Source of the DNA: UBA1930 sp943368475
Lineage (GTDB): Bacteria > Bacteroidota > Bacteroidia > Chitinophagales > Chitinophagaceae
Length of the DNA stretch: 64,000 nt
Direction of reading: 5' to 3'
Assembly (NCBI GenBank): GCA_943368475.1
Contig: CALRLF020000012.1
Location: 1 to 64,000, forward strand
This document shows positions 35,248 through 45,114 of this stretch, piece after piece. A program made the translations under genes and the position numbers. Numbering within the stretch: position 1 is the first letter of the stretch; each line of letters begins with the position of its first letter. The notes under the pieces were generated by a model. It was not told the DNA's origin. It saw only the letters and a list, made by a program, of their open reading frames with translations, and searched no databases.

Positions 35248-36645
35248 ATGAGTAATCAGTCTCAACATATTGAACAAAAAAATGCCTCTCCTTTGGAGAG
35301 GTTGGAGTGGCTGTATTTCGTTGGCATAGGTGGCATTGGTATGAGTGCATTGGCAAGATATTTTAAATCTAAAAATGCACAGGTAAGTGGTTACGATAAA
35401 ACATCTACACCATTAACAAGAGACTTAGAACAGGCTGGTATAGAAATACATTATGAAGAAAGGGTGGATTTGATTCCTAAAGATGTGCAGGCTGTAGTAT
35501 ATACACCAGCTATTCCAAAGAATCATAAAGAGTTGGTGTATTATCAAGAGCATGGATACTTAGTGGTTAAACGTAGTGATGTATTGCAATGGATTACTGA
35601 AAGTTCTTTCAATATATGTGTGGGTGGTACGCATGGTAAAACAACAGTTACCAGTATGATTGCTCACATATTAAGACACACTGGTTTTGGTTGTAATGCT
35701 TTTTTAGGCGGTATTGCTGCAAACTACAATACCAATTTTTGGAGTAGTGAGAAAAATGTAGTAGTTGTTGAAGCAGATGAGTACGACAGAAGTTTTTTGA
35801 AATTAGTTCCTGACGTAGCTGTTGTTACAGCTATGGATCCTGATCATTTGGATATTTATGGAACGCCCGAAGAAGTAGAGAATGCGTTTATCCAATTTTC
35901 TCAAAAAATTAAAGCTGGTGGTTGTTTAATTAATAAACATGGCTTAAAAAGGGGAGATGAATTAAATGCTGCTCATCATTATACCTACAGTTTTGAAGAT
36001 AGAAATGCTGGTGTACACGCTGCTGAAATTCGTGTAATAAATGGCAGTTATGTTTTTGATGTAATTGCAAAAGAATGGATACTGCAAAATGTAGTATTAC
36101 ACATGGGCGGTTTGCACAACATTGAGAATGTGGTAGCAGCAATAGCTGTAGCAAAATATCTGGATATCGAAGATGTGAAAATTAAAAATGCAGTTGAAAC
36201 ATTTAAAGGTGTAAGAAGAAGGTTTGAATATGTATTGAAAAATGAAAATGTTGTTTTAATTGATGACTATGCTCATCATCCTGAAGAATTAAGGGCATTG
36301 ATTACTGGAGTGAAAAGCATTTTCAACAAAAGAAAAATAACCGTGATTTTTCAACCGCATTTATTTAGTAGAACAAAAGATTTAGCTACTGAATTTGCTC
36401 AAAGTTTAGACTTGGCCGATGAAGTAATTCTGTTGCCAATTTATCCAGCAAGAGAATTGCCAATGGAAGGAGTGACAAGTGAAATGATAACAGCTAAAAT
36501 GGCATTGTCTCATAAGCAAGTATTGGGCGAAGAAGAAATGAAACAGTGGATAGAAATTAATAAACCCGACTTAGTAGTAATGGCAGGTGCAGGAGATATT
36601 GATGCCTTATTACAACCAGTAAAAGAAGTAATGATTAAGTATTAA
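35248..36645 (+). CDS. murC: UDP-N-acetylmuramate--L-alanine ligase
   Basis: 465 aa. The N-terminal motif is YFVGIGGIGMSALARYF and the P-loop GGTHGKTTVTSMIAH; EADEYDRSFL, DPDHLDIYG, IDDYAHHPEEL and FQPHLFSRT follow. It attaches L-Ala to UDP-MurNAc, the first Mur ligase step. The start has ~14 extra polar residues before the conserved core. It precedes ftsQ by 5 nt. Confidence 0.97.
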   Translation: MSNQSQHIEQKNASPLERLEWLYFVGIGGIGMSALARYFKSKNAQVSGYDKTSTPLTRDLEQAGIEIHYEERVDLIPKDVQAVVYTPAIPKNHKELVYYQEHGYLVVKRSDVLQWITESSFNICVGGTHGKTTVTSMIAHILRHTGFGCNAFLGGIAANYNTNFWSSEKNVVVVEADEYDRSFLKLVPDVAVVTAMDPDHLDIYGTPEEVENAFIQFSQKIKAGGCLINKHGLKRGDELNAAHHYTYSFEDRNAGVHAAEIRVINGSYVFDVIAKEWILQNVVLHMGGLHNIENVVAAIAVAKYLDIEDVKIKNAVETFKGVRRRFEYVLKNENVVLIDDYAHHPEELRALITGVKSIFNKRKITVIFQPHLFSRTKDLATEFAQSLDLADEVILLPIYPARELPMEGVTSEMITAKMALSHKQVLGEEEMKQWIEINKPDLVVMAGAGDIDALLQPVKEVMIKY

Positions 36646-36650
36646 TAGAA

Positions 36651-37688
36651 GTGTGGAAGAAACGGATTATACAAGCTTTATGGATTACTGCAGGCATTGG
36701 AACTGTGGTATTGCTAGGTGCTGCCATGCAAAAAAAGAACCACAAAGTTTGTAAAGAAGTAAAGATTGAAATCACAGGTGCAGAGGAACACATGTTTATA
36801 GATGAAAAAGATGTGTTGAACATTTTAAATGCATCTGGTGAAATAGTTGGCAAGGATATAGCTTCTATTACACTACGCCAAATGGAGGAGGAGTTGGAAA
36901 CCAATGCATGGGTTAAAAATGCTGAATTGTTCTTTGATAACCAACAGGTGTTAATGGTGAGTATAGAGGAACGTCAGCCAACGGCAAGAATCTTTACAAC
37001 CCAAGGGAGTTCTTTTTATTTAGATACAGCTGGAGTAAGATTACCACTAAGTGAAAAAATAAGTGCAAGAGTACCAGTGTTTACCAATTTTTCAAGCGAT
37101 AAAAAGGTAATGTCTGCTGGCGATAGTTTATTGCTCAAAGATGTAATTAAACTTGGCAATTTTATTATGGCTGATAGTTTTTGGATGGCACAAATTGCTC
37201 AGGTAGACGTACAGCCAAATGCAACATTTGAAATTATACCAGTAATTGGTGACCATGTGGTTGCAATAGGTAGTGCAGATGATTTAGAAAATAAATTTAA
37301 TCGCTTGTACACTTTTTATAAAGAAGCTTGGATGCAAAACGGCATTAATAAATATGAAAAGTTAGATGTTCAATTTGCAAACCAGGTAGTGGCAATAAAA
37401 AAAGGAATGAGTAAACTTAAAGCTGATACAGCAAAAGCAACAGCATTGGCAAATGGCTTGGCTGTAGTGCCAACAACTGATTCTTTACTTGTATCTAAAC
37501 CAGAATCAGAAGAGAAGAAAAAAGATACAGTTGGAAGAAGAACGTCCAAACCTATTATTGATAAGCCTGTAAAAAGGCCTAATAATAAAACACCTGTTCG
37601 AATAGCACCTAAACCAGTTATTGGTAAACCGGCTCAGCCAAAACCAACCAATAACAAACCTAGGGCAGTTATGAATAATGGTCATTAA
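36651..37688 (+). CDS. ftsQ: Cell division protein FtsQ
   Basis: 345 aa with a GTG start 5 nt after murC. A short cytoplasmic N-terminus and one membrane helix (~9-25) precede a POTRA-like region (EVKIEITGAEEHMFIDEKDVLNIL). An FtsQ beta domain follows, with WVKNAELFFDNQQVLMVSIEERQPTARIF. The ~75-residue C-terminal tail is rich in Lys and Pro and looks disordered, unlike the compact E. coli protein. It recruits FtsL/B-type partners at the divisome. Confidence 0.9.
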   Translation: MWKKRIIQALWITAGIGTVVLLGAAMQKKNHKVCKEVKIEITGAEEHMFIDEKDVLNILNASGEIVGKDIASITLRQMEEELETNAWVKNAELFFDNQQVLMVSIEERQPTARIFTTQGSSFYLDTAGVRLPLSEKISARVPVFTNFSSDKKVMSAGDSLLLKDVIKLGNFIMADSFWMAQIAQVDVQPNATFEIIPVIGDHVVAIGSADDLENKFNRLYTFYKEAWMQNGINKYEKLDVQFANQVVAIKKGMSKLKADTAKATALANGLAVVPTTDSLLVSKPESEEKKKDTVGRRTSKPIIDKPVKRPNNKTPVRIAPKPVIGKPAQPKPTNNKPRAVMNNGH

Positions 37689-37749
37689 ATAATGAAATGA
37701 AAATTAAAGAATTAATCAACCCAAACGAAAACAACAAAAACACATATCT

Positions 37750-39138
37750 ATGAATCACAATGAAGCTCCCATTATCGTTGGACTCGATATTGGAACTACA
37801 AAAATCGCAGCAATTGCCGGACGGAAAAATGAATTCGGCAAATTAGAGATTCTTGGTTTTGGAAGAGCCAATAGCAATGGTGTGCAACATGGTCAGGTAT
37901 TAAATATCGATCAAACCATCAAAGCTATTCAACAGGCTTTATTAAATTGTTATGAAAGCAACCCCGACTTAGAAATAAGTGAAGTGTATGTGGGCATTGC
38001 TGGTCATCACATTAAAAGTTTACAAACCCGTGGCGACATGGTGAGGCAAGATCCTGAGAATGAAATTCAAGCTTGGGAAATTGATCAGTTAATCGAAAAT
38101 CAACGCAAAACTTTTATACCCGCAGGCGATCAAATTATCGATGTTATTCCACAAGAATTTCATGTAGATAATTTGCCCAATGTAAAAGATCCAATTGGAT
38201 ACAATGGTGTTAAAGTGGGTGCCAATTTTCACATCATTACTGGTGATAGAAATGCCATAAGAAATATTAATAGAGCTGTAGAAAGAAGCGAGTTGAAAAC
38301 CAAAGATTTAGTATTGCAACCCTTGGCCAGTGCCAGTGCTGTAATGAGTGAAATTGATATGGAAGCTGGTGTTGCTATTTTAGATATTGGTGGTGGAACA
38401 AGTGATTTGGCAGTATTCTACGATGGTATTTTAAAGCATACAGCAGTTATACCTTTTGGTGGTGAAAACATAACAAACGACATACGTCTAGGTCTTGGTG
38501 TATTAAAGCAACAAGCTGAGGCCATGAAGGTACAGTTTGGTAGTGCATTAGCCGATGAAGCAAAAGCAAATGCGTTCATTACCATTCCTGGTTTAAAAGG
38601 AATGCCAGCCAAAGAAATCAGTGTTAAAAACTTAGCACAAATCATTCAGGCTCGTATGAGTGAGATTTTAGACTTTGTTTCTTATCACTTAAAACAAGTG
38701 GGTTTAGATAGTAGAGCATTGAATGGTGGAATTATCTTGACGGGAGGGGGTTCTCAGCTAAAACACTTAATTCAATTAACAGAATATACAACTGGTTTAA
38801 ATGCAAGAATTGGTTTGCCAAACGAACATTTGGCTCCAAACCATATCGATGAATTGAAAAAACCAATGTATGCTACTTGTCTTGGATTGATTTTAAAAGG
38901 TTACAGTGATTATGAGCACAAATACAAAGAGTTTTCTGAAAAATACAAGAAAATCGAAATGCCCAAAAAGCTAAAAGCTGAAGTTGTTGTTGAAGAGCAA
39001 CCTGTTCAACAACAAACTACACCAGAGCCAACTTCTGTAGATGTTACTGACAGAAAACAGAAACTGAAATTCTGGGATAAATTCAAAGACAATCTAATTG
39101 ATTTATTTAAAGAAGAAGAAGACAAGATGATAAAGTAA
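37750..39138 (+). CDS. ftsA: Cell division protein FtsA
   Basis: 462 aa. The actin-fold ATPase has phosphate loop VGLDIGTTKIAAIAG, the 1C-type domain (EVYVGIAGHHIKS), ILDIGGGTSDLAVF and ILTGGGSQLKHL. A linker (~410-445) is followed by a C-terminal segment KLKFWDKFKDNLIDLFKEEE that looks like the amphipathic membrane-binding helix. It tethers FtsZ to the membrane. The 118-nt gap to ftsZ holds heptamer repeats. Confidence 0.96.
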   Translation: MNHNEAPIIVGLDIGTTKIAAIAGRKNEFGKLEILGFGRANSNGVQHGQVLNIDQTIKAIQQALLNCYESNPDLEISEVYVGIAGHHIKSLQTRGDMVRQDPENEIQAWEIDQLIENQRKTFIPAGDQIIDVIPQEFHVDNLPNVKDPIGYNGVKVGANFHIITGDRNAIRNINRAVERSELKTKDLVLQPLASASAVMSEIDMEAGVAILDIGGGTSDLAVFYDGILKHTAVIPFGGENITNDIRLGLGVLKQQAEAMKVQFGSALADEAKANAFITIPGLKGMPAKEISVKNLAQIIQARMSEILDFVSYHLKQVGLDSRALNGGIILTGGGSQLKHLIQLTEYTTGLNARIGLPNEHLAPNHIDELKKPMYATCLGLILKGYSDYEHKYKEFSEKYKKIEMPKKLKAEVVVEEQPVQQQTTPEPTSVDVTDRKQKLKFWDKFKDNLIDLFKEEEDKMIK

Positions 39139-39216
39139 AAGGTTAAAGGAATAAGGTATAGGGTTTAAGTTGTCGAAACACTAATCTTACACCTTCTACC
39201 TTAACCCTTACATCCT
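39139..39216. repeat. Inverted heptanucleotide repeats between ftsA and ftsZ
   Basis: AAGGTTA-AAGGAAT-AAGGTAT-AGGGTTT at 39139-39168 faces CCTTCTA-CCTTAAC-CCTTACA at 39192-39216. The unit and the inverted layout match the mraZ-rsmH junction. Confidence 0.6.
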
Positions 39217-39256
39217 AATAACAATTACTACTAACTAACCCATTAAAATTTAGATT

Positions 39257-41155
39257 ATGATTCACTTTGATTTGCCAAAACAAAAATCTTCCATCATTAA
39301 GGTGGTAGGTGTTGGAGGTGGTGGAAGCAATGCTGTAAACTTTATGTTCTCTCAAGATGTTGAGGGCGTAGATTTTATTATTTGTAACACCGATGCTAAA
39401 GCAATTGAGCAAAGTAAAGTTCCAAATAAAATTCAATTAGGTCCACACCTTACTCAAGGTTTGGGAGCAGGTGCCAATCCAGAAGTTGGAAGAGCTGCAA
39501 CCGAAGAAAGTTTAGAAGAAATTAAACGCATACTAGAAGTAAATACCAAAATGGCATTTATCACTGTTGGTATGGGTGGTGGAACAGGAACTGGTGGTGC
39601 TCCCATCATTTCTAAAATTTGTAAAGATTTAGGAATATTAACTGTTGGTATTGTTACTACACCATTTGGTTTCGAAGGTCCACGCCGTATGTTACAGGCA
39701 CAAGAAGGGATCAACCAATTAAAGCCTTATGTAGATACATTGCTAGTTATCAGCAATGATAAATTACGTATGCAATTTGGCAACTTAAAAATGAAAGAAG
39801 CTTTTACAAAAGCCGATAACGTTTTAGCTACTGCTGCAAAATGTATCACAGATATTATCAATAGTCGTGGTCATATCATTGTCGATTTTGCTGATGTGTG
39901 TACCGTAATGAAAAATGGTGGTGTTGCCATTTTGGGTAAGGCAGAAGTAGAAGGAGAAGACAGAGCTCAACGTGCTATCGAAGAAGCATTAAATTCTCCA
40001 TTGCTGAATGATAGCGATATCAAAGGTGCTAAATGGATTTTAATTAATATCAATAGTGCAGAAGGTGATGATGAATGCACCATGGATGAATTAGAAATTA
40101 TCAACAACTACTTGCGTATGCAAGCTGGTGAACATACAGATGTTATTGTTGGTACTGGTTACGACAATACTTTGGGTGCAAAAATTGGTATTACCTTAAT
40201 TGCTACTGGCTTCGATGCAAAAGATCCATTTGCAAAACCAGTTGTAGAAAAGAAACCAGAACCTAAGCCAGAAAAAATTGTAATGACTTTAGATGTTGCT
40301 GGCGAAGCAAAGAAAGTAGAAGAAAAACCTGTTTTTGTTCAGCAAGAAAGATCAGTTGTTACACAAGATCCATTTGCACCAACAATGGTAGAAACTGCAA
40401 CAGAAACAATGCAGTCAACCAGTCATTCAACATTCACTACTGATTACTTTTCCACTACTATTCCACAAAACGTAGAAATACGTGGTGAAGAAGAAAAGGA
40501 ATCTGCTATTTTGCATTTTGAGTTAAGTACAGAAATGTCAACTGATGTTGTTACACCTCAACTACCATTAACTGAACCAACAGTTACTATGGAAAATGAG
40601 TTAAATAATCAACCATCGGTTAGCGATAATACTGCTGAATCTGTTGCAAACAACAGCTTTTTAACAAGACCATCCAATATCTATGCAGAGCCTAACTATG
40701 AGAAGCCGTCGTCAATGTCCGGACATCTTATGGAAACTCCTCCTGCTACTCAACCAGTTGAAGAGCATCCGGAGCTTGAAATGAAGTTGGTAGTAAGAGA
40801 TGAAACTCCAGGTACGGCGGATGTGACCCCAGTTAAAGCTCAGCAACAGGATCTACCTTCAAATTTGTCTGCAGAGGAACCGGCTTTGCTGGACGATGTA
40901 GAAGAGCAAAAAAGAAGGGCGGCAGAAAGAATACAGAAATTACGTAATCTGTCTTTCAACGTTAACAATGCCAGTGATTCTAATCATGAGTTCGACGCTG
41001 TGCCGGCTTACATCCGTCGTAACATGGAATTATTTGGAAACACACTTACGTCAGTAGAGAATTTTTACAGTAAGTACACGGTTAATAAAGACGAAAACGA
41101 TAACAGTCACATTTCTACCATCAACACTTTTTTAGATGGTAAAAAACCCGATTAA
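39257..41155 (+). CDS. ftsZ: Cell division GTPase FtsZ
   Basis: 632 aa, much longer than E. coli FtsZ (383). The GTPase domain (1-~320) has VGVGGGGSNAVNFM, the tubulin signature GGGTGTGGAP and NSRGHIIVDFADV. A long acidic, Thr/Glu-rich linker (~330-575) follows. The conserved peptide VPAYIRR lies ~45 residues before the end, and the protein terminates in INTFLDGKKPD. An internal conserved peptide plus a terminal FLxxxxxD motif is, to my knowledge, common in Bacteroidota. It ends the dcw cluster, and a terminator follows 85 nt later. Confidence 0.97.
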   Translation: MIHFDLPKQKSSIIKVVGVGGGGSNAVNFMFSQDVEGVDFIICNTDAKAIEQSKVPNKIQLGPHLTQGLGAGANPEVGRAATEESLEEIKRILEVNTKMAFITVGMGGGTGTGGAPIISKICKDLGILTVGIVTTPFGFEGPRRMLQAQEGINQLKPYVDTLLVISNDKLRMQFGNLKMKEAFTKADNVLATAAKCITDIINSRGHIIVDFADVCTVMKNGGVAILGKAEVEGEDRAQRAIEEALNSPLLNDSDIKGAKWILININSAEGDDECTMDELEIINNYLRMQAGEHTDVIVGTGYDNTLGAKIGITLIATGFDAKDPFAKPVVEKKPEPKPEKIVMTLDVAGEAKKVEEKPVFVQQERSVVTQDPFAPTMVETATETMQSTSHSTFTTDYFSTTIPQNVEIRGEEEKESAILHFELSTEMSTDVVTPQLPLTEPTVTMENELNNQPSVSDNTAESVANNSFLTRPSNIYAEPNYEKPSSMSGHLMETPPATQPVEEHPELEMKLVVRDETPGTADVTPVKAQQQDLPSNLSAEEPALLDDVEEQKRRAAERIQKLRNLSFNVNNASDSNHEFDAVPAYIRRNMELFGNTLTSVENFYSKYTVNKDENDNSHISTINTFLDGKKPD

Positions 41156-41240
41156 TATAATTATTTGTTCTGCCTAATGCGATTAAGTAAAACAAATATG
41201 TTTAGCCTTTGATTCTTTAGTACAAGTGTTTTTTGTTGTT

Positions 41241-41274
41241 AATCCTCTTCATGAAAATGGAGAGGATTTTTTTG
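41241..41274 (+). terminator. Terminator of the dcw cluster
   Basis: AATCCTCT (41241-41248) pairs with AGAGGATT (41261-41268), followed by TTTTTT. Confidence 0.8.
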
Positions 41275-41276
41275 TT

Positions 41277-41325
41277 ACCAGCTGTAGAATAACTATTAAG
41301 CTTTTGTGGCGTCGCACCCTTCAAC
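41277..41325 (+). repeat. Dispersed TGGCGTCGCAC-type repeat, copy C
   Basis: Begins ACCAGCTGTAGAATAAC and contains TTGTGGCGTCGCACCCTTC. It is the best match to copy B. It lies directly after the ftsZ terminator in a 274-nt non-coding gap; the remaining ~100 nt show nothing recognisable. Confidence 0.8.
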
Positions 41326-41429
41326 CTTTAGTACAATTGTCAACAGATTAAGAAGCCCATGTGCATACCCGTAGAAGTTATTATAAATATTTTTACAATA
41401 AAACCAATGTAAAGGTTGCAAGTAAAACA

Positions 41430-42839
41430 CTACAATGCTTTACCTCTAAAAGATGAAGCTGGCAAACCATTTTTGTTAAATAGGGTGCCATCAACTGCAT
41501 TTTTAAAACAATACCTTACGTAAATTGGATTTTTAACATTGCTATTCGAAACAATGATGGCAGTATTATTATCTACAATCGTTGCTGTTCCTGGTTGAAA
41601 TACTTCATCAGCTCCTGCAATTTCAAAATCGGCTAAGGGCTTATCAAAACTCGTTAAACCTGCACCACAATAATTAAAAGTGAGTTTTAGTTGGTCGTTG
41701 CTTTTAATAATTTCTCTAACTACAGGGCCACTAGCAACTCCTGCTTTTCCATAATTTTTTACCAATGCCCATTGTGCCAAGCGATCACCAATAACTTTTT
41801 TTTGAGGATAATGTTCTTGCACTTTAGAACCAATATCCAATATGACAGCCATACCTGTTGACTTTACAGTAAGCATCGTATTCAATTGAGCTTCTCTGAA
41901 AAGTGCACCAATCAAATTATCAGTACCACCTCTAGGTGCCAACTGTGCAAAATAAAATGGAAAATTACCTTGCTGCCAATTGCTTCTCCATAAGCTAATC
42001 ATTTTTGTAAACAGCTCTAAGTATTCATGATTGTTTTTTCTATTGGCTTCTCCTTGTGACCAAGTAACACCTTTAATTGTATAGCCAATAAAAGGATGCA
42101 AAAAAGTATTGTACATCATGGTAGGCGTATTGTGTGCTAATTTCCATTCAAGAACACTAGGTATTACAACGGGTTTTACAGTTGCAAGTGTTGAACTGTC
42201 CATCCAGCTTTCAATACTGGAGCCACCTCTTGCAACTAGAATAATTCCAATGGGAATATTTAATTCGAGTTGTAATTTTCTAGCAAAGAAATAAGCTGTA
42301 GCACTAATATCGGGCGTTGTTGTTGGCGAAGCTGAAAGCCATTTGCCAGAAATTGCATCGTAAGCAGTTGTACGACTGGGCGGATTCCAACCTGGCTTAA
42401 ATACCCTGAGTTTAGGGTTTAAAGAATTGACAATAAAGTATTCGCTGCTGTCTACGGGTTGTGGAGGTTTACCGTTATAGCCTTTCATGGGCATTTCCAT
42501 ATTCGATTGTCCTGCACATAGCCAAACCTCACCAATCAATACATCTTTTAAAACAATTTCTGTACTTCCTTTTACAGTTACTGTATAAGGTCCTCCAGCT
42601 GCTGGAGTTGGTAGTTTAAGTTTCCACTTACCTGAATCATCTGTAGTTGTTTTGCTGGTTTTACCCCAACTGCCTATAACTGTAATTTTTTTGTTAGCTG
42701 CATCTGTACCCCAAATGGCAGCATCGGTTTTTTGCTGCAATACCATACTGTCGGAGAAAAATAGAGGCATTTTAGTTTGTGCAAAACACATGAAAATCAT
42801 GCATGTAAAAACTGTTGTTAGTGAAAGTGTTTTTTTCAT
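41430..42839 (-). CDS. Sialate O-acetylesterase-like SGNH hydrolase, periplasmic form
   Basis: 469 aa from ATG 42839, giving a signal peptide that ends CFAQ; a start at 42857 adds six residues. The SASA/SGNH domain has WLCAGQSNMEMPMKG (nucleophile Ser), ARGGSSIESWMDSS, WSQGEANR and a late HYPQKKVIGDRLA with the catalytic His. It removes acetyl groups from sialic acid or, in polysaccharide settings, from glycans such as pectin or xylan. It is the second gene of a two-gene minus-strand unit and lacks the T9SS tail of its paralogue. Confidence 0.88.
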   Translation of the reverse strand: MKKTLSLTTVFTCMIFMCFAQTKMPLFFSDSMVLQQKTDAAIWGTDAANKKITVIGSWGKTSKTTTDDSGKWKLKLPTPAAGGPYTVTVKGSTEIVLKDVLIGEVWLCAGQSNMEMPMKGYNGKPPQPVDSSEYFIVNSLNPKLRVFKPGWNPPSRTTAYDAISGKWLSASPTTTPDISATAYFFARKLQLELNIPIGIILVARGGSSIESWMDSSTLATVKPVVIPSVLEWKLAHNTPTMMYNTFLHPFIGYTIKGVTWSQGEANRKNNHEYLELFTKMISLWRSNWQQGNFPFYFAQLAPRGGTDNLIGALFREAQLNTMLTVKSTGMAVILDIGSKVQEHYPQKKVIGDRLAQWALVKNYGKAGVASGPVVREIIKSNDQLKLTFNYCGAGLTSFDKPLADFEIAGADEVFQPGTATIVDNNTAIIVSNSNVKNPIYVRYCFKNAVDGTLFNKNGLPASSFRGKAL

Positions 42840-42870
42840 TATTTCTACTTTTTGCATTCTGATAAACGCA

Positions 42871-44835
42871 TCATAAAATATTAATTAATTCTGTTTGTTT
42901 GTTTTTATCTGGAGTGATAATATGCACAACTGCAGTTCCTTTAAATGTTATTGGCAATTCGATTTTTAAATTACCATTGAAGTTGTTGATTTGTTTGGTG
43001 GCTATTGTTTTGCCAATATAATCAGTTACAATAATTGAGCCTGTGAATGAATTTGAGCAAATTAGGTTTATCCCATTGTAAGATGGGTTGATGATTTTTA
43101 TAGTATTTCCTGAATCAAGAAAAGTACTCGTTACAATTTTACTATAATTGCTTAAACCATTGTTATTGTTGGCTTTTAATCTATAATAAACAGTTTTATT
43201 GTTTAAGTTAGTGTTGTCTTCAAAACGATAATTTGTGTTGCTGCCAGTTGCTGCAATTTTTGTAATAGGTTTAAAATTTATCCCATCAACAGAGCTTTCA
43301 ACTTCGTAATTATCCATATTAATTTCAACCAATACATTCCATGTAATTATCCTGCTGCCATTTTTATTTGTAACATTAATATTTCCAAATGTTACTGGCA
43401 GAGCAGTAAAAATATTTTCTGTTCTAAAAGATGAGGCAGGCAAACCAGCTCTGTTAAACAATGAACCTTCTACATAATTCTTAAAAGCATAGTTTACGTA
43501 CATGGGGTTGCTAACACTACTGCTTCTAATATTTAGTGAGTAATTAAAATCTGCAGCAGTTACAGTTGCAGGATAAAATACTTTGTTGACACCAGCAATT
43601 TCAAAATCACTTAATCCAAGTCCAAAACTGGTTAATCCTAAATCGGTATAATTGAATTTTAAATTGATCGTATCATTTTTTATGGTCATGCTTTTTACAA
43701 CAGGGCCACTTGGCGTTCCTGATATTCCATAATTTTTTACCAAAGCCCATAGAGCCAAACGATCTCCTACAACTTTCTTTTTAGGATAATGGTCTAATCC
43801 CTGAACACCAATATCCATCGTAGTAGCCATACCTGTAGAATTTACTCTAAGCATGGTATTCAGTTGTGCTTCTCTTAAGCCTGCTGCATTTAAATTGGTA
43901 GTTCCACCATTAGGTGCTACTTGTGCAAAATAAAAAGGGAATTCACCTTGATTCCATTGAGTTCTCCACGAGTTAATCAGTTTTGTAAACTTTGTTTGAT
44001 AGGACTGATAATTACTTCTATTGGCTTCTCCTTGCGACCAAATAATACCCTTTATACTAAATCCAATAAATGGATAAAGCATGGTATTATAAATTATGGT
44101 AGGGGTGGCTTGTGCATCCTGCCAATTAACCACACTTGGTATGATTACAGGTTCTACTGTAGCTAAAGTTGTACTATCCATCCAGCTTTCAATGCTTGAA
44201 CCTCCTCTTGCAGTTACAATAACTCCAACAGGTATACCCAATGTTTCTTGTAACTTTCTTGCAAAAAAATATGCTGTAGCACTAAAATCTGGCGTTGTTG
44301 CTGGCGATGCTGTTTCCCAATTGCCTGTTGAAAGGTCACTAACAGGAATTCTGCTTGTGCCATTCCAGCCCGACATAAAAACCCTCAGTTTTGGATTTAA
44401 AGAATTGTCTATGAAAAAAGCACTGCTATCAACCAGTTGTGGTGGAGTAGAAGTGAGATAGCCTTTCATGGGCATTTCCATATTCGATTGTCCTGCACAT
44501 AACCAAACTTCTCCTATTTGAACATCTTTTATAATAACCGTTGTAGTTCCTGTTGCTATGAGTGTAAATGGACCACCTGCTGCTGGTGTTTGTAATTGCA
44601 ATTTCCATTTACCTGAATTATCGCTTATAACACTATCTGTTTTACCCCAACTACCTGAAACAATGATTTTTTTATTGGCAATATCGGAACCCCAAATTAC
44701 AGCATTGGTATTTCGTTGTAACACCATACTATCTGAAAAAAATCGAGGCAATTTTGTTTGAGCAAAACAGCTAACCATAGAGCCAATAAAAACAGTAATA
44801 AGTAAAATAGACTTTTTTGTTTTAGGCAAGTACAT
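42871..44835 (-). CDS. Sialate O-acetylesterase-like SGNH hydrolase with T9SS tail
   Basis: 654 aa. The signal peptide ends CFAQ. Residues ~28-475 parallel the neighbouring 469-aa protein (LCAGQSNMEMPMKG, ARGGSSIESWMDS, WSQGEANR, HYPKKKVVGDRLALW). An extra ~180 residues hold a fibronectin-like segment (ITWNVLVEINMDNYEVESSVDG) and a sorting-domain-like end. Export to the outer surface by T9SS is therefore expected. It is 31 nt upstream of the paralogue and a likely tandem duplication. The PL9-like gene runs divergently from it. Confidence 0.87.
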   Translation of the reverse strand: MYLPKTKKSILLITVFIGSMVSCFAQTKLPRFFSDSMVLQRNTNAVIWGSDIANKKIIVSGSWGKTDSVISDNSGKWKLQLQTPAAGGPFTLIATGTTTVIIKDVQIGEVWLCAGQSNMEMPMKGYLTSTPPQLVDSSAFFIDNSLNPKLRVFMSGWNGTSRIPVSDLSTGNWETASPATTPDFSATAYFFARKLQETLGIPVGVIVTARGGSSIESWMDSTTLATVEPVIIPSVVNWQDAQATPTIIYNTMLYPFIGFSIKGIIWSQGEANRSNYQSYQTKFTKLINSWRTQWNQGEFPFYFAQVAPNGGTTNLNAAGLREAQLNTMLRVNSTGMATTMDIGVQGLDHYPKKKVVGDRLALWALVKNYGISGTPSGPVVKSMTIKNDTINLKFNYTDLGLTSFGLGLSDFEIAGVNKVFYPATVTAADFNYSLNIRSSSVSNPMYVNYAFKNYVEGSLFNRAGLPASSFRTENIFTALPVTFGNINVTNKNGSRIITWNVLVEINMDNYEVESSVDGINFKPITKIAATGSNTNYRFEDNTNLNNKTVYYRLKANNNNGLSNYSKIVTSTFLDSGNTIKIINPSYNGINLICSNSFTGSIIVTDYIGKTIATKQINNFNGNLKIELPITFKGTAVVHIITPDKNKQTELINIL

Positions 44836-45021
44836 GAGAGCAAATAATTCAGTTAATTGTTTGAATTGGAGAAAATGAAATTAGAAGTTTGTTGTTTGGA
44901 AAGATGTTCATCTTAGTTCAAAATAGCGGTATTAATAGTTCAAGTAAAAAATAAATAGTCTAAATTATTCTGATTAAATGTTAGGGGGAAGTATCAACTT
45001 TTTATAGTGATAGATATTTTA

Positions 45022-45039
45022 GTCAGGATGCGTCAGGAT
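45022..45039 (+). promoter_or_regulatory. Direct repeat GTCAGGAT x2, 10-bp spacing
   Basis: GTCAGGAT at 45022-45029 and again at 45032-45039, one helical turn apart, ~75 nt before the PL9-like start in a divergent intergenic region. This is operator-like, but the binding protein is unknown. Confidence 0.35.
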
Positions 45040-45062
45040 TGACTTCTATTGCTTAGCTGTTA

Positions 45063-45101
45063 GTTTTAATCAATTAATCATTTTGATTTATTGATTAAAA
45101 C
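45063..45101 (+). promoter_or_regulatory. Long hairpin 13 nt upstream of the PL9-like gene
   Basis: Arms GTTTTAATCAAT (45063-45074) and ATTGATTAAAAC (45090-45101) are perfect. Inside, AATCA pairs with TGATT around TTT, with one T-T mismatch between the two helices. Confidence 0.55.
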
Positions 45102-45114
45102 TTTTACCAGCCAT

